From NCBI RefSeq assembly GCF_900142185.1, contig NZ_FQZZ01000001.1:248001-312000 (forward strand): a stretch of 64,000 nucleotides of DNA, given 5' to 3'. Under the pieces are notes generated by a model. That model was not told the origin of the DNA. It was given only the letters and a program-made list of their open reading frames with translations, and ran no database searches. The DNA is from Lutimaribacter pacificus. Lineage in GTDB: Bacteria; Pseudomonadota; Alphaproteobacteria; Rhodobacterales; Rhodobacteraceae. Of the stretch, positions 42,109 through 51,016 are shown in pieces (position 1 is the first letter of the stretch; each line of letters opens with the position of its first letter). Made by a program: the position numbers and the translations under genes.

Positions 42109-42537
42109 ATGGGTCTGTTCAATTTCTGGAAGAAATCCGGCAAGCGCGTCGGCAAGGGCGGGGACGAAGCCCCGAGCGCCGAGGAGTTGCAAAAGGAAGT
42201 GGCCGATCTGGGGCTTGATACCAAGGGCGCCGAAATCTCGGTCGCGGGCGACAAGGTCACCGTCAAGGGCGGCACCATGAGCGCGGAAGAACGCGAAAAG
42301 GTGATCCTGGCTGTGGGCAATGTGGAAGGCGTGGCCGAGGTCGAGGCCGACGAGGCCGACGACGCGGTGTTCCACACCGTCGAAAAGGGCGACACGCTTT
42401 GGGCCATCGCCGAAAAGACGCTGGGCAACGGCGCGAAATACGAAGCGATCTTCGAAGCCAACAAGCCGATGCTGAGCCACCCCGACAAGATCTACCCCGG
42501 CCAGGTGCTGCGCATCCCCGGCGGCAAGACCGCCTGA
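42109..42537 (+). CDS. kbp: BON-LysM protein, potassium-binding protein Kbp-like
   Basis: This 142-residue protein starts MGLFNFWKKSGKRVG and has a BON domain (about 30-85, KVTVKGGTMSAEEREKVILA) and a C-terminal LysM domain (FHTVEKGDTLWAIAEKTLGN to ANKPMLSHPDKIYPGQVLRI). Length and both ends match E. coli Kbp (YgaU), a cytoplasmic K+-binding protein. AAGGAGG lies 7 bases before the ATG at 42109. It is followed by a clear terminator and is probably a single-gene unit. Confidence 0.92.
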   Translation: MGLFNFWKKSGKRVGKGGDEAPSAEELQKEVADLGLDTKGAEISVAGDKVTVKGGTMSAEEREKVILAVGNVEGVAEVEADEADDAVFHTVEKGDTLWAIAEKTLGNGAKYEAIFEANKPMLSHPDKIYPGQVLRIPGGKTA

Positions 42538-42562
42538 TCCGGGTTTCCGTGATGCTGTGAAA

Positions 42563-42593
42563 AAAGGGCTGGCGGGGGTCTCGCCAGCCCTTT
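42563..42593 (+). terminator. rho-independent terminator after kbp
   Basis: Stem AAAGGGCTGGCG (42563-42574) pairs with CGCCAGCCCTTT (42582-42593) around a 7-base loop, preceded by an A run and ending in TTTG. It begins 25 bp after the kbp stop. Confidence 0.88.
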
Positions 42594-42648
42594 GCGTGTT
42601 CCGGTATGGGCTTCGCTTTACGGGGCACTGCTGCGGTTCGTGCATTTT

Positions 42649-42820
42649 GCGACGGAGGGCATTGCACGGCCGCGGTCGGGCGATCCGACATTCGTGACTG
42701 GCAATTTATCGCGCCGCCACTTCTTACCTCAGACCGTGGCACTTGCGGCAGCCAATCGCCCGGCCGGGGGGCGGCCGTGCGATGCCCGGGCCGCTGCGCG
42801 GCTGTTCCGGGCGGGGTGTC
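42649..42820. repeat. dispersed intergenic repeat, copy B (MITE-like)
   Basis: It lies in the same orientation as copy A, with a closely similar core: GGGCGATCCGACATTCGTGA near the left and CTGCGCGGCTGTTCCGGGCG at the right end. The left edge differs from copies A and C before GAGGGCAT. It occupies much of the 42596-43018 gap between the kbp terminator and the acyl-CoA synthetase; the rest shows no gene. Confidence 0.88.
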
Positions 42821-43018
42821 CGGTTCAAGTGTCACCCTTCTGGTGCAAGCAGCCCGCGCCGCCCGCACCCCGACAGGACCGAACCATAAACGATTGCGGT
42901 TTCCCGCCCCTTTTTCATGGTTTACGTCGCTTCCCCGGCCTTGCGCATGGCGGGATTCCACCCCAGACTGCGCGTCAGGACAACGCGCCCGCCCGGGCGC
43001 AACCAGGGGAGGAACGTC

Positions 43019-44902
43019 ATGGCCTTTGCCAGCGTGCAGGATTCGATCGCCATCGAAAACGAAATGCCGTGGGAGGATCGTGATGTGCCGGTCACGCTGC
43101 ACCAGATGCTGCGGCAGACCAGGGACCGCTTCGGCCAGAACAACGCGGTGACGTTCCAGCTGCTGTCCGGCCCCGACGACAAGGCCGAGACGCTGAGCTG
43201 GGACGAGCTTTACGCCCGCACCTGCCAGGCGGCGAACCTGTTTCGCAGCCTCAAGGTGGGCGAGGGCGATGTCGTCGCCATGATCATGCCGAACTGCACC
43301 GAAACCGTGCTGACCATCCTCGGCGGGGCCATTGCGGGGATCGTCAACCCGATCAACCCGCTGCTGGAACCCGAACAGATCGGCGCCATCCTGCGCGAAA
43401 CGAATGCCAAGGTGGTGGTGACGCTCAAGGCGTTTCCCAAGACCGACGTGGCGCAGAAAACCACCGAGGCGGTGCGCCACGCACCGAACGTGCATACCGT
43501 GCTCGAGGTCGACCTGAACCGCTACCTGACATTTCCCAAGAACCTGATCGTGCCGCTGATCCGGCCGAAGAATCCCGGCAATCACCATGCCGACGTGCTG
43601 GATTTCAACAAGGAACTGGCGAAACAGCCCCGCACGTTGCAATTCGAGGATTCCAAGGGCGACCGGGTGGCGGCCTATTTCCACACCGGCGGCACCACGG
43701 GGATGCCCAAGGTGGCGCAGCACCGCTATTCCGGCATCGTCTATAACGGCTGGCTGGGCGGCACGCTGCTTTACACCCCCGACGACAACGTGATCTGCCC
43801 GCTGCCGCTGTTCCACGTCTTCGCCTGCCACGTGATCCTGATGGCCTGCGTCACGTCGGGCGCGCATGTGGTGTTTCCGACGCCCGCCGGCTATCGCGGG
43901 GACGGGGTGTTCGACAATTTCTGGAAGCTGATCGAACGCTGGAAGATCACCTTCATCATCACCGTGCCGACCGCGGTTTCGGCGCTGATGCAGCGCCCGG
44001 TGGATGCGGACGTGTCCAGCGTGAAAACCTCGTTCTCGGGCTCGGCGCCGATGCCGCTGGAACTGTTCCGCCGCTTCGAAAGCGCCTCGAACGTCACCAT
44101 CGTCGAGGGCTACGGCCTGACCGAGGCCACCTGTCTGGTCAGCGTGAACCCGGTGGATGGCGAGAAAAAGGTGGGCTCGGTCGGCATCCGCTTTCCCTAT
44201 ACCGAGATCCGCATCATGCGGCAGGCCAATGGCGAGCCGGTGGAATGCGCCACCGACGAGGTGGGCGAGATCTGCGTGTCGAACCCCGGCGTGAACGCAC
44301 CCGAGACCTATACCGAGTTGGACAAGAACAAGGACCTCTACTACTACGGCAAGTTCCTGCGCACCGGCGATCTTGGCCGGATGGATGCCGACGGATACCT
44401 GTGGATCACCGGCCGCGCCAAGGACCTGATCATCCGCGGCGGGCACAATATCGACCCGGCCGAGATCGAGGACGCGCTGCTGGCGCACAAGGACGTGGCC
44501 TTTGCCGGGGCGATCGGGCAGCCCGACGCCCATGCCGGCGAAATCCCCTGCGCCTATGTCGAGCTGATCGCCGGCGGCACCGTCACCGCCGAGGAGCTGC
44601 GCGAGCATTGCAAGATCCACGTCCACGAACGCGCCGCCCAGCCCAAGTATGTCGAGATCCTGGACGAGCTGCCCAAGACCGCCGTGGGCAAGGTGTTCAA
44701 GCCCGACCTGCGCAAGCGCGCGATCACCCGCGTCTACAACGCCGCGCTGGAAGAGGCCAAGCTGAACGCCCGCGTCGTCGAGGTGATCGACGACAAGAAA
44801 CGCGGCCTCGTCGCGCAGGTCGAACGCACCGGCGTTCTGCACGACGACGAGGTGGGCCACGTGCTGGGCGCCTTTACCCGGCCGTGGGACTGGGTCGAAT
44901 AG
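43019..44902 (+). CDS. fatty acyl-CoA synthetase-like AMP-binding enzyme
   Basis: This 627-residue ANL enzyme has the ATP loop AAYFHTGGTTGMPKVAQH (in-sequence VAAYFHTGGTTGMPK), VEGYGLTEATCLV, the linker-hinge motif LRTGDLGRMDADGYLWITGR and the catalytic Lys in KTAVGKVFKPDLRK. It should convert a fatty or other carboxylic acid to its CoA thioester. GGGGAGGAACGTC before the ATG decides the start at 43019 over a Met at 42917. A terminator follows. The acid specificity is unknown. Confidence 0.9.
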   Translation: MAFASVQDSIAIENEMPWEDRDVPVTLHQMLRQTRDRFGQNNAVTFQLLSGPDDKAETLSWDELYARTCQAANLFRSLKVGEGDVVAMIMPNCTETVLTILGGAIAGIVNPINPLLEPEQIGAILRETNAKVVVTLKAFPKTDVAQKTTEAVRHAPNVHTVLEVDLNRYLTFPKNLIVPLIRPKNPGNHHADVLDFNKELAKQPRTLQFEDSKGDRVAAYFHTGGTTGMPKVAQHRYSGIVYNGWLGGTLLYTPDDNVICPLPLFHVFACHVILMACVTSGAHVVFPTPAGYRGDGVFDNFWKLIERWKITFIITVPTAVSALMQRPVDADVSSVKTSFSGSAPMPLELFRRFESASNVTIVEGYGLTEATCLVSVNPVDGEKKVGSVGIRFPYTEIRIMRQANGEPVECATDEVGEICVSNPGVNAPETYTELDKNKDLYYYGKFLRTGDLGRMDADGYLWITGRAKDLIIRGGHNIDPAEIEDALLAHKDVAFAGAIGQPDAHAGEIPCAYVELIAGGTVTAEELREHCKIHVHERAAQPKYVEILDELPKTAVGKVFKPDLRKRAITRVYNAALEEAKLNARVVEVIDDKKRGLVAQVERTGVLHDDEVGHVLGAFTRPWDWVE

Positions 44903-44923
44903 GCGCCGGCCGATTGGCTACGG

Positions 44924-44957
44924 AAAAGGCCGCCCATCGGGGCGGCCTTTGTTTTTG
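44924..44957. terminator. bidirectional rho-independent terminator
   Basis: AAAGGCCGCCC (44925-44935) pairs with GGGCGGCCTTT (44940-44950) around ATCG, followed by GTTTTT. It lies between convergent genes ending at 44902 and 44971. Confidence 0.9.
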
Positions 44958-44970
44958 GTGCAGAGCGGGT

Positions 44971-45897
44971 CTACTCCAGCACGAACTGGTAGCTGGCCGG
45001 CACGTATTCGAACCCGTCGTCGCGGGTTTCGACGAAGCCGATGGCCGGGAACGGCATGTGGTAGCCGACAAAGGGCACCTTGTCGGCGGCCATCATGTCC
45101 AGCATCCGGCGGCGGGTGGCGGCGGCGGTGGATTTGTCCATGTCGAACCTGACCTCCCAATCGGGATAGGCCAGCGACCAGACATAGTGGTTGGCGAAAT
45201 CCGCCCCCAGCACCAGCTGCGCGCCGTCGCTTTCCAGCATATAGGCCATGTGGCCCGGCGTGTGCCCGAAGGCGTCCATCGCCGTGATGCCGGATGCGAC
45301 GCTGCCGCCATCGTCGAGCATGGTCATGTTCTCGGCCAGCGGCCGGACGTTGTTTTCAAAGCCTTCGTTATCCATGCCGGCCCAGGCGTCGAACTCGGTC
45401 GTGCCGGTCAGGTAGGCGGCGTTGGCGAAGGTGGGGCTGCCATCGCTCATCAGCCCGCCGATATGGTCGCCATGCATGTGGGTGATCACCACCTTGTCGA
45501 CCTGCTCGGGGCCGTAGCCCGCCGCCTGCAACGCGGCGGTGGTGCCCGCCGCGCTGAGCCCGGTGTCGAACAGGATCAGTTCCGAGCCGGTATTGACCAC
45601 TGTCGGCGTAAAGAAGAATTGCGCCTTGTCGGTCGGGATCATGTTTGCGGCCGAGACCTCGGCGAATTCCTCGGGGCTGACATTCATGCCGAAGATGCCA
45701 TGCGGCTCGGGCACGGTTCGGGTGCCGGCCAGCAGGGTCGTCACCTCGAACCCGCCCAGTCTGATGCGGTTGAATTGCGGCATGGCGATGCCCATCATCT
45801 CGGCCGCGGCAAGGGCCGGGCTGGCTGCCGCGGCGGCAACCGGCAGCGCGGCCGCCGAGGCCAGCACGCTGCGGCGGGTCAGTTTGGGATTGGTCAT
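44971..45897 (-). CDS. Tat-secreted MBL-fold metallo-hydrolase
   Basis: This 308-residue protein has a Tat signal (KLTRRSVLASAAALPVAAAA), the metallo-beta-lactamase metal motif THMHGDHIGG, ELILFDTGLSAAGT upstream, and later sites in AFGHTPGHMAYML and LVLGADFANHYV. It is expected to bind two metal ions and hydrolyse a lactone, ester or thioester in the periplasm. AGAGGAG 9 bases before the ATG fixes the start at 45897. The substrate is unknown. Confidence 0.9.
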   Translation of the reverse strand: MTNPKLTRRSVLASAAALPVAAAAASPALAAAEMMGIAMPQFNRIRLGGFEVTTLLAGTRTVPEPHGIFGMNVSPEEFAEVSAANMIPTDKAQFFFTPTVVNTGSELILFDTGLSAAGTTAALQAAGYGPEQVDKVVITHMHGDHIGGLMSDGSPTFANAAYLTGTTEFDAWAGMDNEGFENNVRPLAENMTMLDDGGSVASGITAMDAFGHTPGHMAYMLESDGAQLVLGADFANHYVWSLAYPDWEVRFDMDKSTAAATRRRMLDMMAADKVPFVGYHMPFPAIGFVETRDDGFEYVPASYQFVLE

Positions 45898-46076
45898 TGC
45901 GGGACTCCTCTGTTGAACCGGGTCAAGGTCGTGATACGGGGATCGCGCGCCCCTGTCCTGCGATGCCGCGCGTCCCGTGTGCCCTGACGTGGGGTTAAGA
46001 TAGGCGGTGCCGCCCGCCCGTCCAGTGGTGTCGGGAGGTGCGGGATTTGTTCGGGGGACGTTTTCGGGATGCTCCT

Positions 46077-46250
46077 GCCCGGAACAGCCGCGCAGCGGCC
46101 CGGGCATCGCACGGCCGCCCCCCGGTCGGGCGATTGGCTGCCGCAGGCACTCCGTTTCGAGGGGGGATGTGGCGGCAAGATAAATTACCAGCCACAAATG
46201 TCGGATCGCCCGAACGCGGCCGTGCGATGCCCTCTGTCGCGCTCAACCTG
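46077..46250. repeat. dispersed intergenic repeat, copy C, inverted (MITE-like)
   Basis: This copy is inverted relative to A and B. Read on the minus strand it starts CAGGTTGAGCGCGACAGAGG, as copy A does, and ends CTGCGCGGCTGTTCCGGGC. It lies between the metallo-hydrolase promoter and gltX. Besides this repeat and the CGCG palindrome pair downstream, nothing is seen in 45898-46359. Confidence 0.88.
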
Positions 46251-46293
46251 ACATACCGGCCCCAGGGTGCCAGCCCTGTCCGACGCGCCCCGG

Positions 46294-46325
46294 AACCGCG
46301 CGGTTTCTGGACAAATCCGCGCGGG
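46294..46325. repeat. paired CCGCGCGG palindromes, 21 bp apart, before gltX
   Basis: AACCGCGCGGTT (46294-46305) is followed by AATCCGCGCGGG (46314-46325, one mismatch on each side). The centres are 21 bp apart, the same spacing as in the array at 25234-25413. It ends 34 bp before the gltX start codon, so it could act as an operator. Confidence 0.65.
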
Positions 46326-46359
46326 TGTGCGATGGCCCGCGCCAACAGGAGACATCCCG

Positions 46360-47685
46360 ATGACAACCACCCGTTTCGCCCCGTCGCCCACCGGCCATAT
46401 CCATGTGGGCAACCTGCGCACCGCGCTGATGAACTATCTGATCGCCCGCAAGGCCGGCGGCACATTCATCCTGCGGATCGACGACACCGACCAGGAACGC
46501 TCGAAACAGGAATATATCGACCAGATCCAGCGCGACCTGGAATGGCTGGGGCTGACCTGGGACCGTATCGAATACCAGTCGAAACGGCTGGACCGCTATG
46601 CCGAGGCCGCCGACCGCCTGCGCGACATGGGCCGGTTCTATGAGGCGTTCGAGACACCCACCGAACTGGATCTCAAGCGCAAGAAGCAGCTCAACATGGG
46701 CAAGCCGCCGGTTTACGACCGCGCGGCGCTGGCGCTGGCGCAGGCGGAAAAGGACAGGCTGCGTGACGAACGCGGGCCGGGCGTGTGGCGTTTCAAGCTG
46801 GATCACGAGCGGATCGAGTGGGAGGACGGCATCCTTGGCCCGATCTCGATCGACGCGGCCAGCGTCAGCGACCCGGTGCTGATCCGGGCCGACGGGCAGG
46901 TGCTCTATACCATCGCCTCGGTGGTGGACGATACCGAGATGGGCGTGACCAACGTGGTGCGCGGCTCGGACCACGTGACCAACACCGCGACCCAGATCCA
47001 GATCATCCGCGCGCTGGGCGGCACCGTACCCGCCTTTGCCCACCATTCGCTGCTGACCGGCCCGCAGGGCGAGGCGCTGTCGAAACGCCTTGGCGCGCTG
47101 TCGATCAGGGATCTGCGCGAACAGGGAGTGGAGCCGATGGCGCTGCTGTCGCTGATGGCGCGGCTGGGGTCGTCCGATCCGGTGGAACTGCGGCTGTCGC
47201 TGGACGAGCTGGCGGACGGCTTCGATATCACGCGTTTCGGTTCCGCGCCCACGAAATTCGACGAGCGTGACCTGTTTCCGCTGACCGCGCATTACCTGCA
47301 GCAGCAGCCGCTGTCCGAACTGGCCGGCGAGATCGCCGCGCTGGGCGTGCCGGACGATCTGGCCGAGCGGTTCTGGACCGTGACGCGCGACAACATCACC
47401 ACGCGGGCCGATCTGGCCGGCTGGTGGGCGATGTGCCGCGACGGCGCCACCCCTGTGGTGGCCGACGAGGACCGCGATTTCGTGAAACAGGCGCTGACCA
47501 TGCTGCCCGCGCCGCCCTTTGCCGACGATACATGGGCCACCTGGACCGCGGCGGTGAAAGAGGCGACGGGCCGCAAGGGCAAGGGGCTGTTCATGCCGCT
47601 GCGGCTGGCGCTGACGGGGCAGAAATCGGGGCCCGACATGGGCGATCTGATGCCGCTGTTGCAGAAGGTGCCACAGGTCGGCTGA
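46360..47685 (+). CDS. gltX: glutamyl-tRNA synthetase
   Basis: This 441-residue class I synthetase has the HIGH-type motif FAPSPTGHIHVGNLRTAL, FILRIDDTDQERS, and the KMSKS-like GEALSKRLGALSIRDL. It charges tRNA-Glu (and, if this is the non-discriminating form, perhaps tRNA-Gln). Members of this family often carry two gltX genes; which one this is cannot be told here. AGGAGA about 8 bases before the ATG supports the start at 46360. Confidence 0.95.
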   Translation: MTTTRFAPSPTGHIHVGNLRTALMNYLIARKAGGTFILRIDDTDQERSKQEYIDQIQRDLEWLGLTWDRIEYQSKRLDRYAEAADRLRDMGRFYEAFETPTELDLKRKKQLNMGKPPVYDRAALALAQAEKDRLRDERGPGVWRFKLDHERIEWEDGILGPISIDAASVSDPVLIRADGQVLYTIASVVDDTEMGVTNVVRGSDHVTNTATQIQIIRALGGTVPAFAHHSLLTGPQGEALSKRLGALSIRDLREQGVEPMALLSLMARLGSSDPVELRLSLDELADGFDITRFGSAPTKFDERDLFPLTAHYLQQQPLSELAGEIAALGVPDDLAERFWTVTRDNITTRADLAGWWAMCRDGATPVVADEDRDFVKQALTMLPAPPFADDTWATWTAAVKEATGRKGKGLFMPLRLALTGQKSGPDMGDLMPLLQKVPQVG

Positions 47686-47708
47686 GCCCGCACCGCCCAT
47701 GCAAATAA

Positions 47709-47740
47709 AAAAGGCCCGCACATATGGCGGGCCTTTTCGA
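47709..47740. terminator. bidirectional rho-independent terminator
   Basis: AAAAGGCCCGC (47709-47719) pairs with GCGGGCCTTTT (47727-47737) around ACATATG, with an A run on the left and TTTTCGAT on the right. It serves gltX and the convergent dctP. Confidence 0.92.
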
Positions 47741-47757
47741 TCTTTGGGACCAGGCGA

Positions 47758-48849
47758 TCAGTTCGCGCAGGCGCGGATCTTCTCGATATCCGGGCCGTTC
47801 GGCGTGCGGCCAAGGTTGAACGGCGCCGAGGCGTCGCGCCACTTGGCGTAATCGGCCAGGTATTCCAGCTGGCTCAGATAGACCTTGGCGGAATCGGGGT
47901 TCTCGCAGGCGGTCTGCTCGATCACCGCGTTGGCCATTTCCTGAACCCGGGCCAGCGTCTCGTCGTCATAGCGGGTGATCTCGACACCGGCGTCCTGGAA
48001 CTGCTGGTAGGCTTCGGTGGCGCGCTTCTCGGTGAAGGACAGCGACCAGACCAGGTTTGCCTGTGCCGCGATCTTCAGGTCTTCCTGCGTTTCGGGCGAC
48101 AGGGCATCCCAGGACGTCTTGTTGATCATCACGCCGAACAGCGATGCGGACTGGTGCCAGCCCGGCGTCGCCCAGAACTTGGTGACCTGGTGGAAGCCGC
48201 CCGAGAAATCGACGTTGGGGGTCGAGAATTCGGCCCCGTCGATCACGCCGCGTTCGAGCGACTGATAGATTTCGCCACCGGCCATCGAGACCTGGCTGCC
48301 GCCGAGCTGTTCCAGCAGGCGGCCCTGTTCGAGACCCGACAGGCGCAGGCGCTTGCCCTTCAGGTCGTCGAGGGTGACGATCTTTTCGTTGGTGCGGAAA
48401 CCGGATTCGTTGTTGGTCACGCCATAGGGCAGGTAGACCATGCCGAACTGGCCGTAGATCTCGTTGTAAAGCTCGGCACCGCCCCACTGTTCGATCCAGT
48501 TGACGTAATCGACCGCGTTGAACAGGCTGGCCGTGGTTGCCAGCGGCGAGAAGGCCGAGTTGCGGCCCGCCCAGTAGCCGGGCCAGTCGCCGCCGGCCTG
48601 GATGGTGCCGGATTCGACCGCGCCGAAAACCTCGCCCGCGGGCACCAGCGCGCCGCCTTCGAAGAATTCGATGGTCAGGGCGTCGCCCGTCAGCTTGTTG
48701 GCAAGCTCGACAAAGTGCTTGTCGATCTCGATCAGCTCCAGCGAGCTGGGCCAGGTGGTCGTCATGGTCCAGCTTTCCTGCGCGAGCGATTGCGTCGCCA
48801 TCCCCGCCGCCAGCGCGGCGCCTGCGATCAGTGTTCTCTTCAATGTCAT
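47758..48849 (-). CDS. dctP: TRAP transporter substrate-binding protein DctP-type
   Basis: This 363-residue periplasmic protein has a signal peptide (RTLIAGAALAAGMATQSLAQ). The mature part opens ESWTMTTTWPSSLELIEIDK and has VPAGEVFGAVESGTIQAGGD and LDDLKGKRLRLSG; an Arg in the latter usually salt-bridges a carboxylate ligand. GGAGGAAGAAA precedes the ATG at 48849. It resembles the group binding 2-oxo or mono-carboxylates, but the ligand is not fixed by sequence. It is the last gene of the TRAP operon. Confidence 0.93.
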   Translation of the reverse strand: MTLKRTLIAGAALAAGMATQSLAQESWTMTTTWPSSLELIEIDKHFVELANKLTGDALTIEFFEGGALVPAGEVFGAVESGTIQAGGDWPGYWAGRNSAFSPLATTASLFNAVDYVNWIEQWGGAELYNEIYGQFGMVYLPYGVTNNESGFRTNEKIVTLDDLKGKRLRLSGLEQGRLLEQLGGSQVSMAGGEIYQSLERGVIDGAEFSTPNVDFSGGFHQVTKFWATPGWHQSASLFGVMINKTSWDALSPETQEDLKIAAQANLVWSLSFTEKRATEAYQQFQDAGVEITRYDDETLARVQEMANAVIEQTACENPDSAKVYLSQLEYLADYAKWRDASAPFNLGRTPNGPDIEKIRACAN

Positions 48850-48865
48850 TTTCTTCCTCCTCAGG

Positions 48866-50188
48866 TTACTTGGAATAAAGTGTTTCCGGCAGCCACGTGA
48901 CCAGCTGCGGAAACAGGGCAATGGCCAGGCACATCAGCACGATCAGCCCGATGAAGGGCAGCACGCCGACGATGATCTGCGATGTCTTCACCGACCTGGG
49001 GGCGATGGCCCGCAGGTAGAACAGGGCGTATCCGAAGGGCGGTGTCAGGAACGAGGTCTGCAGGACGACCGACATCAGCACGACGAACCACAACAGGCTG
49101 ACATCCATCTCCTGCACGATGGGCAGGAAGATCGGGAAGGACAAAAGCACGATCCCGGTCCAGTCGAGGAACGCGCCGAGGACGAAGACGATGAACATCA
49201 TCATCGTGATCAGCATCCACGGTGCCATGTCGAGGTTGCGGATGATCTCCTGCGTGGCGCGCAGGCCGCCGGTGATGTTGAACACCCCGGTAAAGGCGGT
49301 CGCGCCGATCACGATGAACAGGATCATCGCCGAGGTGCGCCCGGTTTCCAGCATCGCGCTGTAAAAGCTTGCCCAGGTGAACTTGCGCCGCAGGATCACG
49401 ATCAACAGCGCGAGCGCCGCACCGATGGCCGACGCCTCGGTGGCGGTGGCGATCCCCGCCAGCAACGAACCGAGGATGCCGAGGATCAGCACCAGCGGCG
49501 GCACCGCCTCGATCGCCAGCATCCGCAGCAGCGCGGGCTTGCTGATCTTCTCGTCCGGCTCTACCGCCGGCGCCATGTCGGGGCGCACGACCGCGACGAG
49601 GAACACCCAGACCGCGTAAAGCAGGCCCAGAACCACGCCCGGTATCATCGCCCCGGCGAACAGCTCACCGACCGACAGGGGCGAATAGCTGGCCATCAGG
49701 ATCAGCATGATCGAGGGCGGGATGAGAATCCCCAGGCAGCCCGAGGCGGCGATGACCCCGGTGGTCAGCGTCGGGCTGTAGCCGTATTGCAGCATCGGGC
49801 GCAGCGCCATGACGCCCATCACCGTGATCGAGGCGCCGATGATCCCCGTGGTCGCAGCCAGCAGGATCGAGATGAACACCACCGCCAGCGCCAGCCCGCC
49901 ACGGACATTCGACATCAATAACCGAAGCGATTCGAACATCTTGTCGGTCACGCCCGAGTCGGACAGGAAGCGGGCCATCAGGATGAACAGCGGAATGGCG
50001 ATAAGCGTGAAATTGTCCAGCACATCGCCGAATATCCGGTTGATCACGATGCCCAACACCATCGGCTTGCCCGCGATCAGCGCGCCCAGAACGGCGGTTC
50101 CGCCCAGAACGAAAGCCAGCGGATGACCCATGAAAAGGCCGAGCAACAGCAGGCCGGACATGGCCAGCGCAATGAATTCAGGCGTCAA
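48866..50188 (-). CDS. dctM: TRAP transporter large permease DctM-type
   Basis: This 440-residue protein of about twelve spans shows GHPLAFVLGGTAVLGALIAG, FLSDSGVTDKMFE, GCLGILIPPSIMLILMA and TEASAIGAALALLI, all typical of DctM. It couples Na+ flow to import of the DctP ligand. It overlaps dctQ by 11 bp and lies 16 bp before dctP. Confidence 0.94.
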   Translation of the reverse strand: MTPEFIALAMSGLLLLGLFMGHPLAFVLGGTAVLGALIAGKPMVLGIVINRIFGDVLDNFTLIAIPLFILMARFLSDSGVTDKMFESLRLLMSNVRGGLALAVVFISILLAATTGIIGASITVMGVMALRPMLQYGYSPTLTTGVIAASGCLGILIPPSIMLILMASYSPLSVGELFAGAMIPGVVLGLLYAVWVFLVAVVRPDMAPAVEPDEKISKPALLRMLAIEAVPPLVLILGILGSLLAGIATATEASAIGAALALLIVILRRKFTWASFYSAMLETGRTSAMILFIVIGATAFTGVFNITGGLRATQEIIRNLDMAPWMLITMMMFIVFVLGAFLDWTGIVLLSFPIFLPIVQEMDVSLLWFVVLMSVVLQTSFLTPPFGYALFYLRAIAPRSVKTSQIIVGVLPFIGLIVLMCLAIALFPQLVTWLPETLYSK

Positions 50189-50678
50189 CGGGCATCTCCT
50201 GGCGGTTGAGAACGATCTTTAGGAATTCGGAAATGCCCTGCACCAGCAGCAGCGCCGCCGCCACGGCCATCGCCATCTTCAGCGGGTAGACGGGCAATTG
50301 CACCGATCCGTATGTCGTTTCGCCCTGCGCATAGGACCGCATGGCGAATTCGTAGGATCGCGTCATGAAGACCCAGGCGAAGGGAAAGAAGAAGATCACG
50401 TATCCCGCCGCCTCGACCCAGCGCCGCGTGCCCGGTTTCAGGGTCTCGGTCACCAGGTCGACCCGCACGTGGGACTGGTGGCGCAGCGCGTAGCCCCCGA
50501 GCATGACGAAATAGAAGCCGTAAAGCTGCTTGGTCACGTCGAACGCCCAGCGGGTCGGATCGCTCAGCGCATAGCGCATGAACACGTCATAAATGATGAT
50601 CGCGGCGAAGATGAGGGCGACGACCGATACGATGCGACCGACAGTTTCGTTCACCCGGTCGATGATCCGTATAATCAT
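50178..50678 (-). CDS. dctQ: TRAP transporter small permease DctQ-type
   Basis: This 166-residue protein has four spans and DctQ features such as AAIIIYDVFMRYALSDPTRW and GGYALRHQSHVRVDLVTETL. It is the small membrane partner of DctM. It heads the operon dctQ-dctM-dctP. AGGGAGGGC lies near the ATG. Its promoter must be in the gap shared with the arginine operon. Confidence 0.93.
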   Translation of the reverse strand: MIIRIIDRVNETVGRIVSVVALIFAAIIIYDVFMRYALSDPTRWAFDVTKQLYGFYFVMLGGYALRHQSHVRVDLVTETLKPGTRRWVEAAGYVIFFFPFAWVFMTRSYEFAMRSYAQGETTYGSVQLPVYPLKMAMAVAAALLLVQGISEFLKIVLNRQEMPVDA

Positions 50679-51016
50679 GGCAGCCCTCCCTTGCCGGGAC
50701 CTTATTGGCTGTCTTTGACAGTGACAAGCAGATTTGATTTGCCGTCCAAGGTGTGTCCGGCGACCCTGTTGCCAGCGCTTTTCAGTGCCGGAAAATCGCG
50801 CCGGACTGCTGCTTTTGTCATCAGGGGCGGGCGGTTTCGCGGGACGGTTCGGGCCCGGTCGGGCGCCCGCCGGGGGCGGTCTGCGACGTCGTTGCGCATC
50901 GGGGCATTAACCGCGGTCAATGCGTCGTCGGGGGGAATCGGGTCAGCTTCGGGATGTCGGGGCCTTTCAGGGCGCAAGCCGGGGGGCGCTGTCATGTTCA
51001 GCCCGGAGGACCACAG
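50679..51016. other. divergent control region between TRAP and arginine operons
   Basis: About 340 bp hold no gene. They contain an FNR/Dnr-like inverted repeat at 50907-50920, and a TTGACA-like element near 50715. The start signal CGGAGGACCACAG precedes the arcD-like gene at 51017. Confidence 0.6.
50907..50920. promoter_or_regulatory. FNR/Dnr-type site TTAACCGCGGTCAA
   Basis: The inverted repeat TTAAC-N4-GTCAA fits Crp/Fnr-superfamily sites of the Dnr/NnrR kind (TTGAC-N4-GTCAA-like) better than classical FNR (TTGAT-N4-ATCAA). It is 96 bp upstream of the arcD-like start. A nearly identical site stands at 63022. A Crp/Fnr gene is encoded at the window's end. Confidence 0.6.

Noticed and set aside
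42263-44860. 865-codon minus-strand frame opposite the acyl-CoA synthetase.
   Set aside because: It is a shadow of the synthetase and of repeat copy B.
46360-47685. Altered HIGH motif (HVGN) in GltX as a sign of inactivation.
   Set aside because: HVG-type variants are normal in glutamyl-tRNA synthetases and all other motifs are intact.
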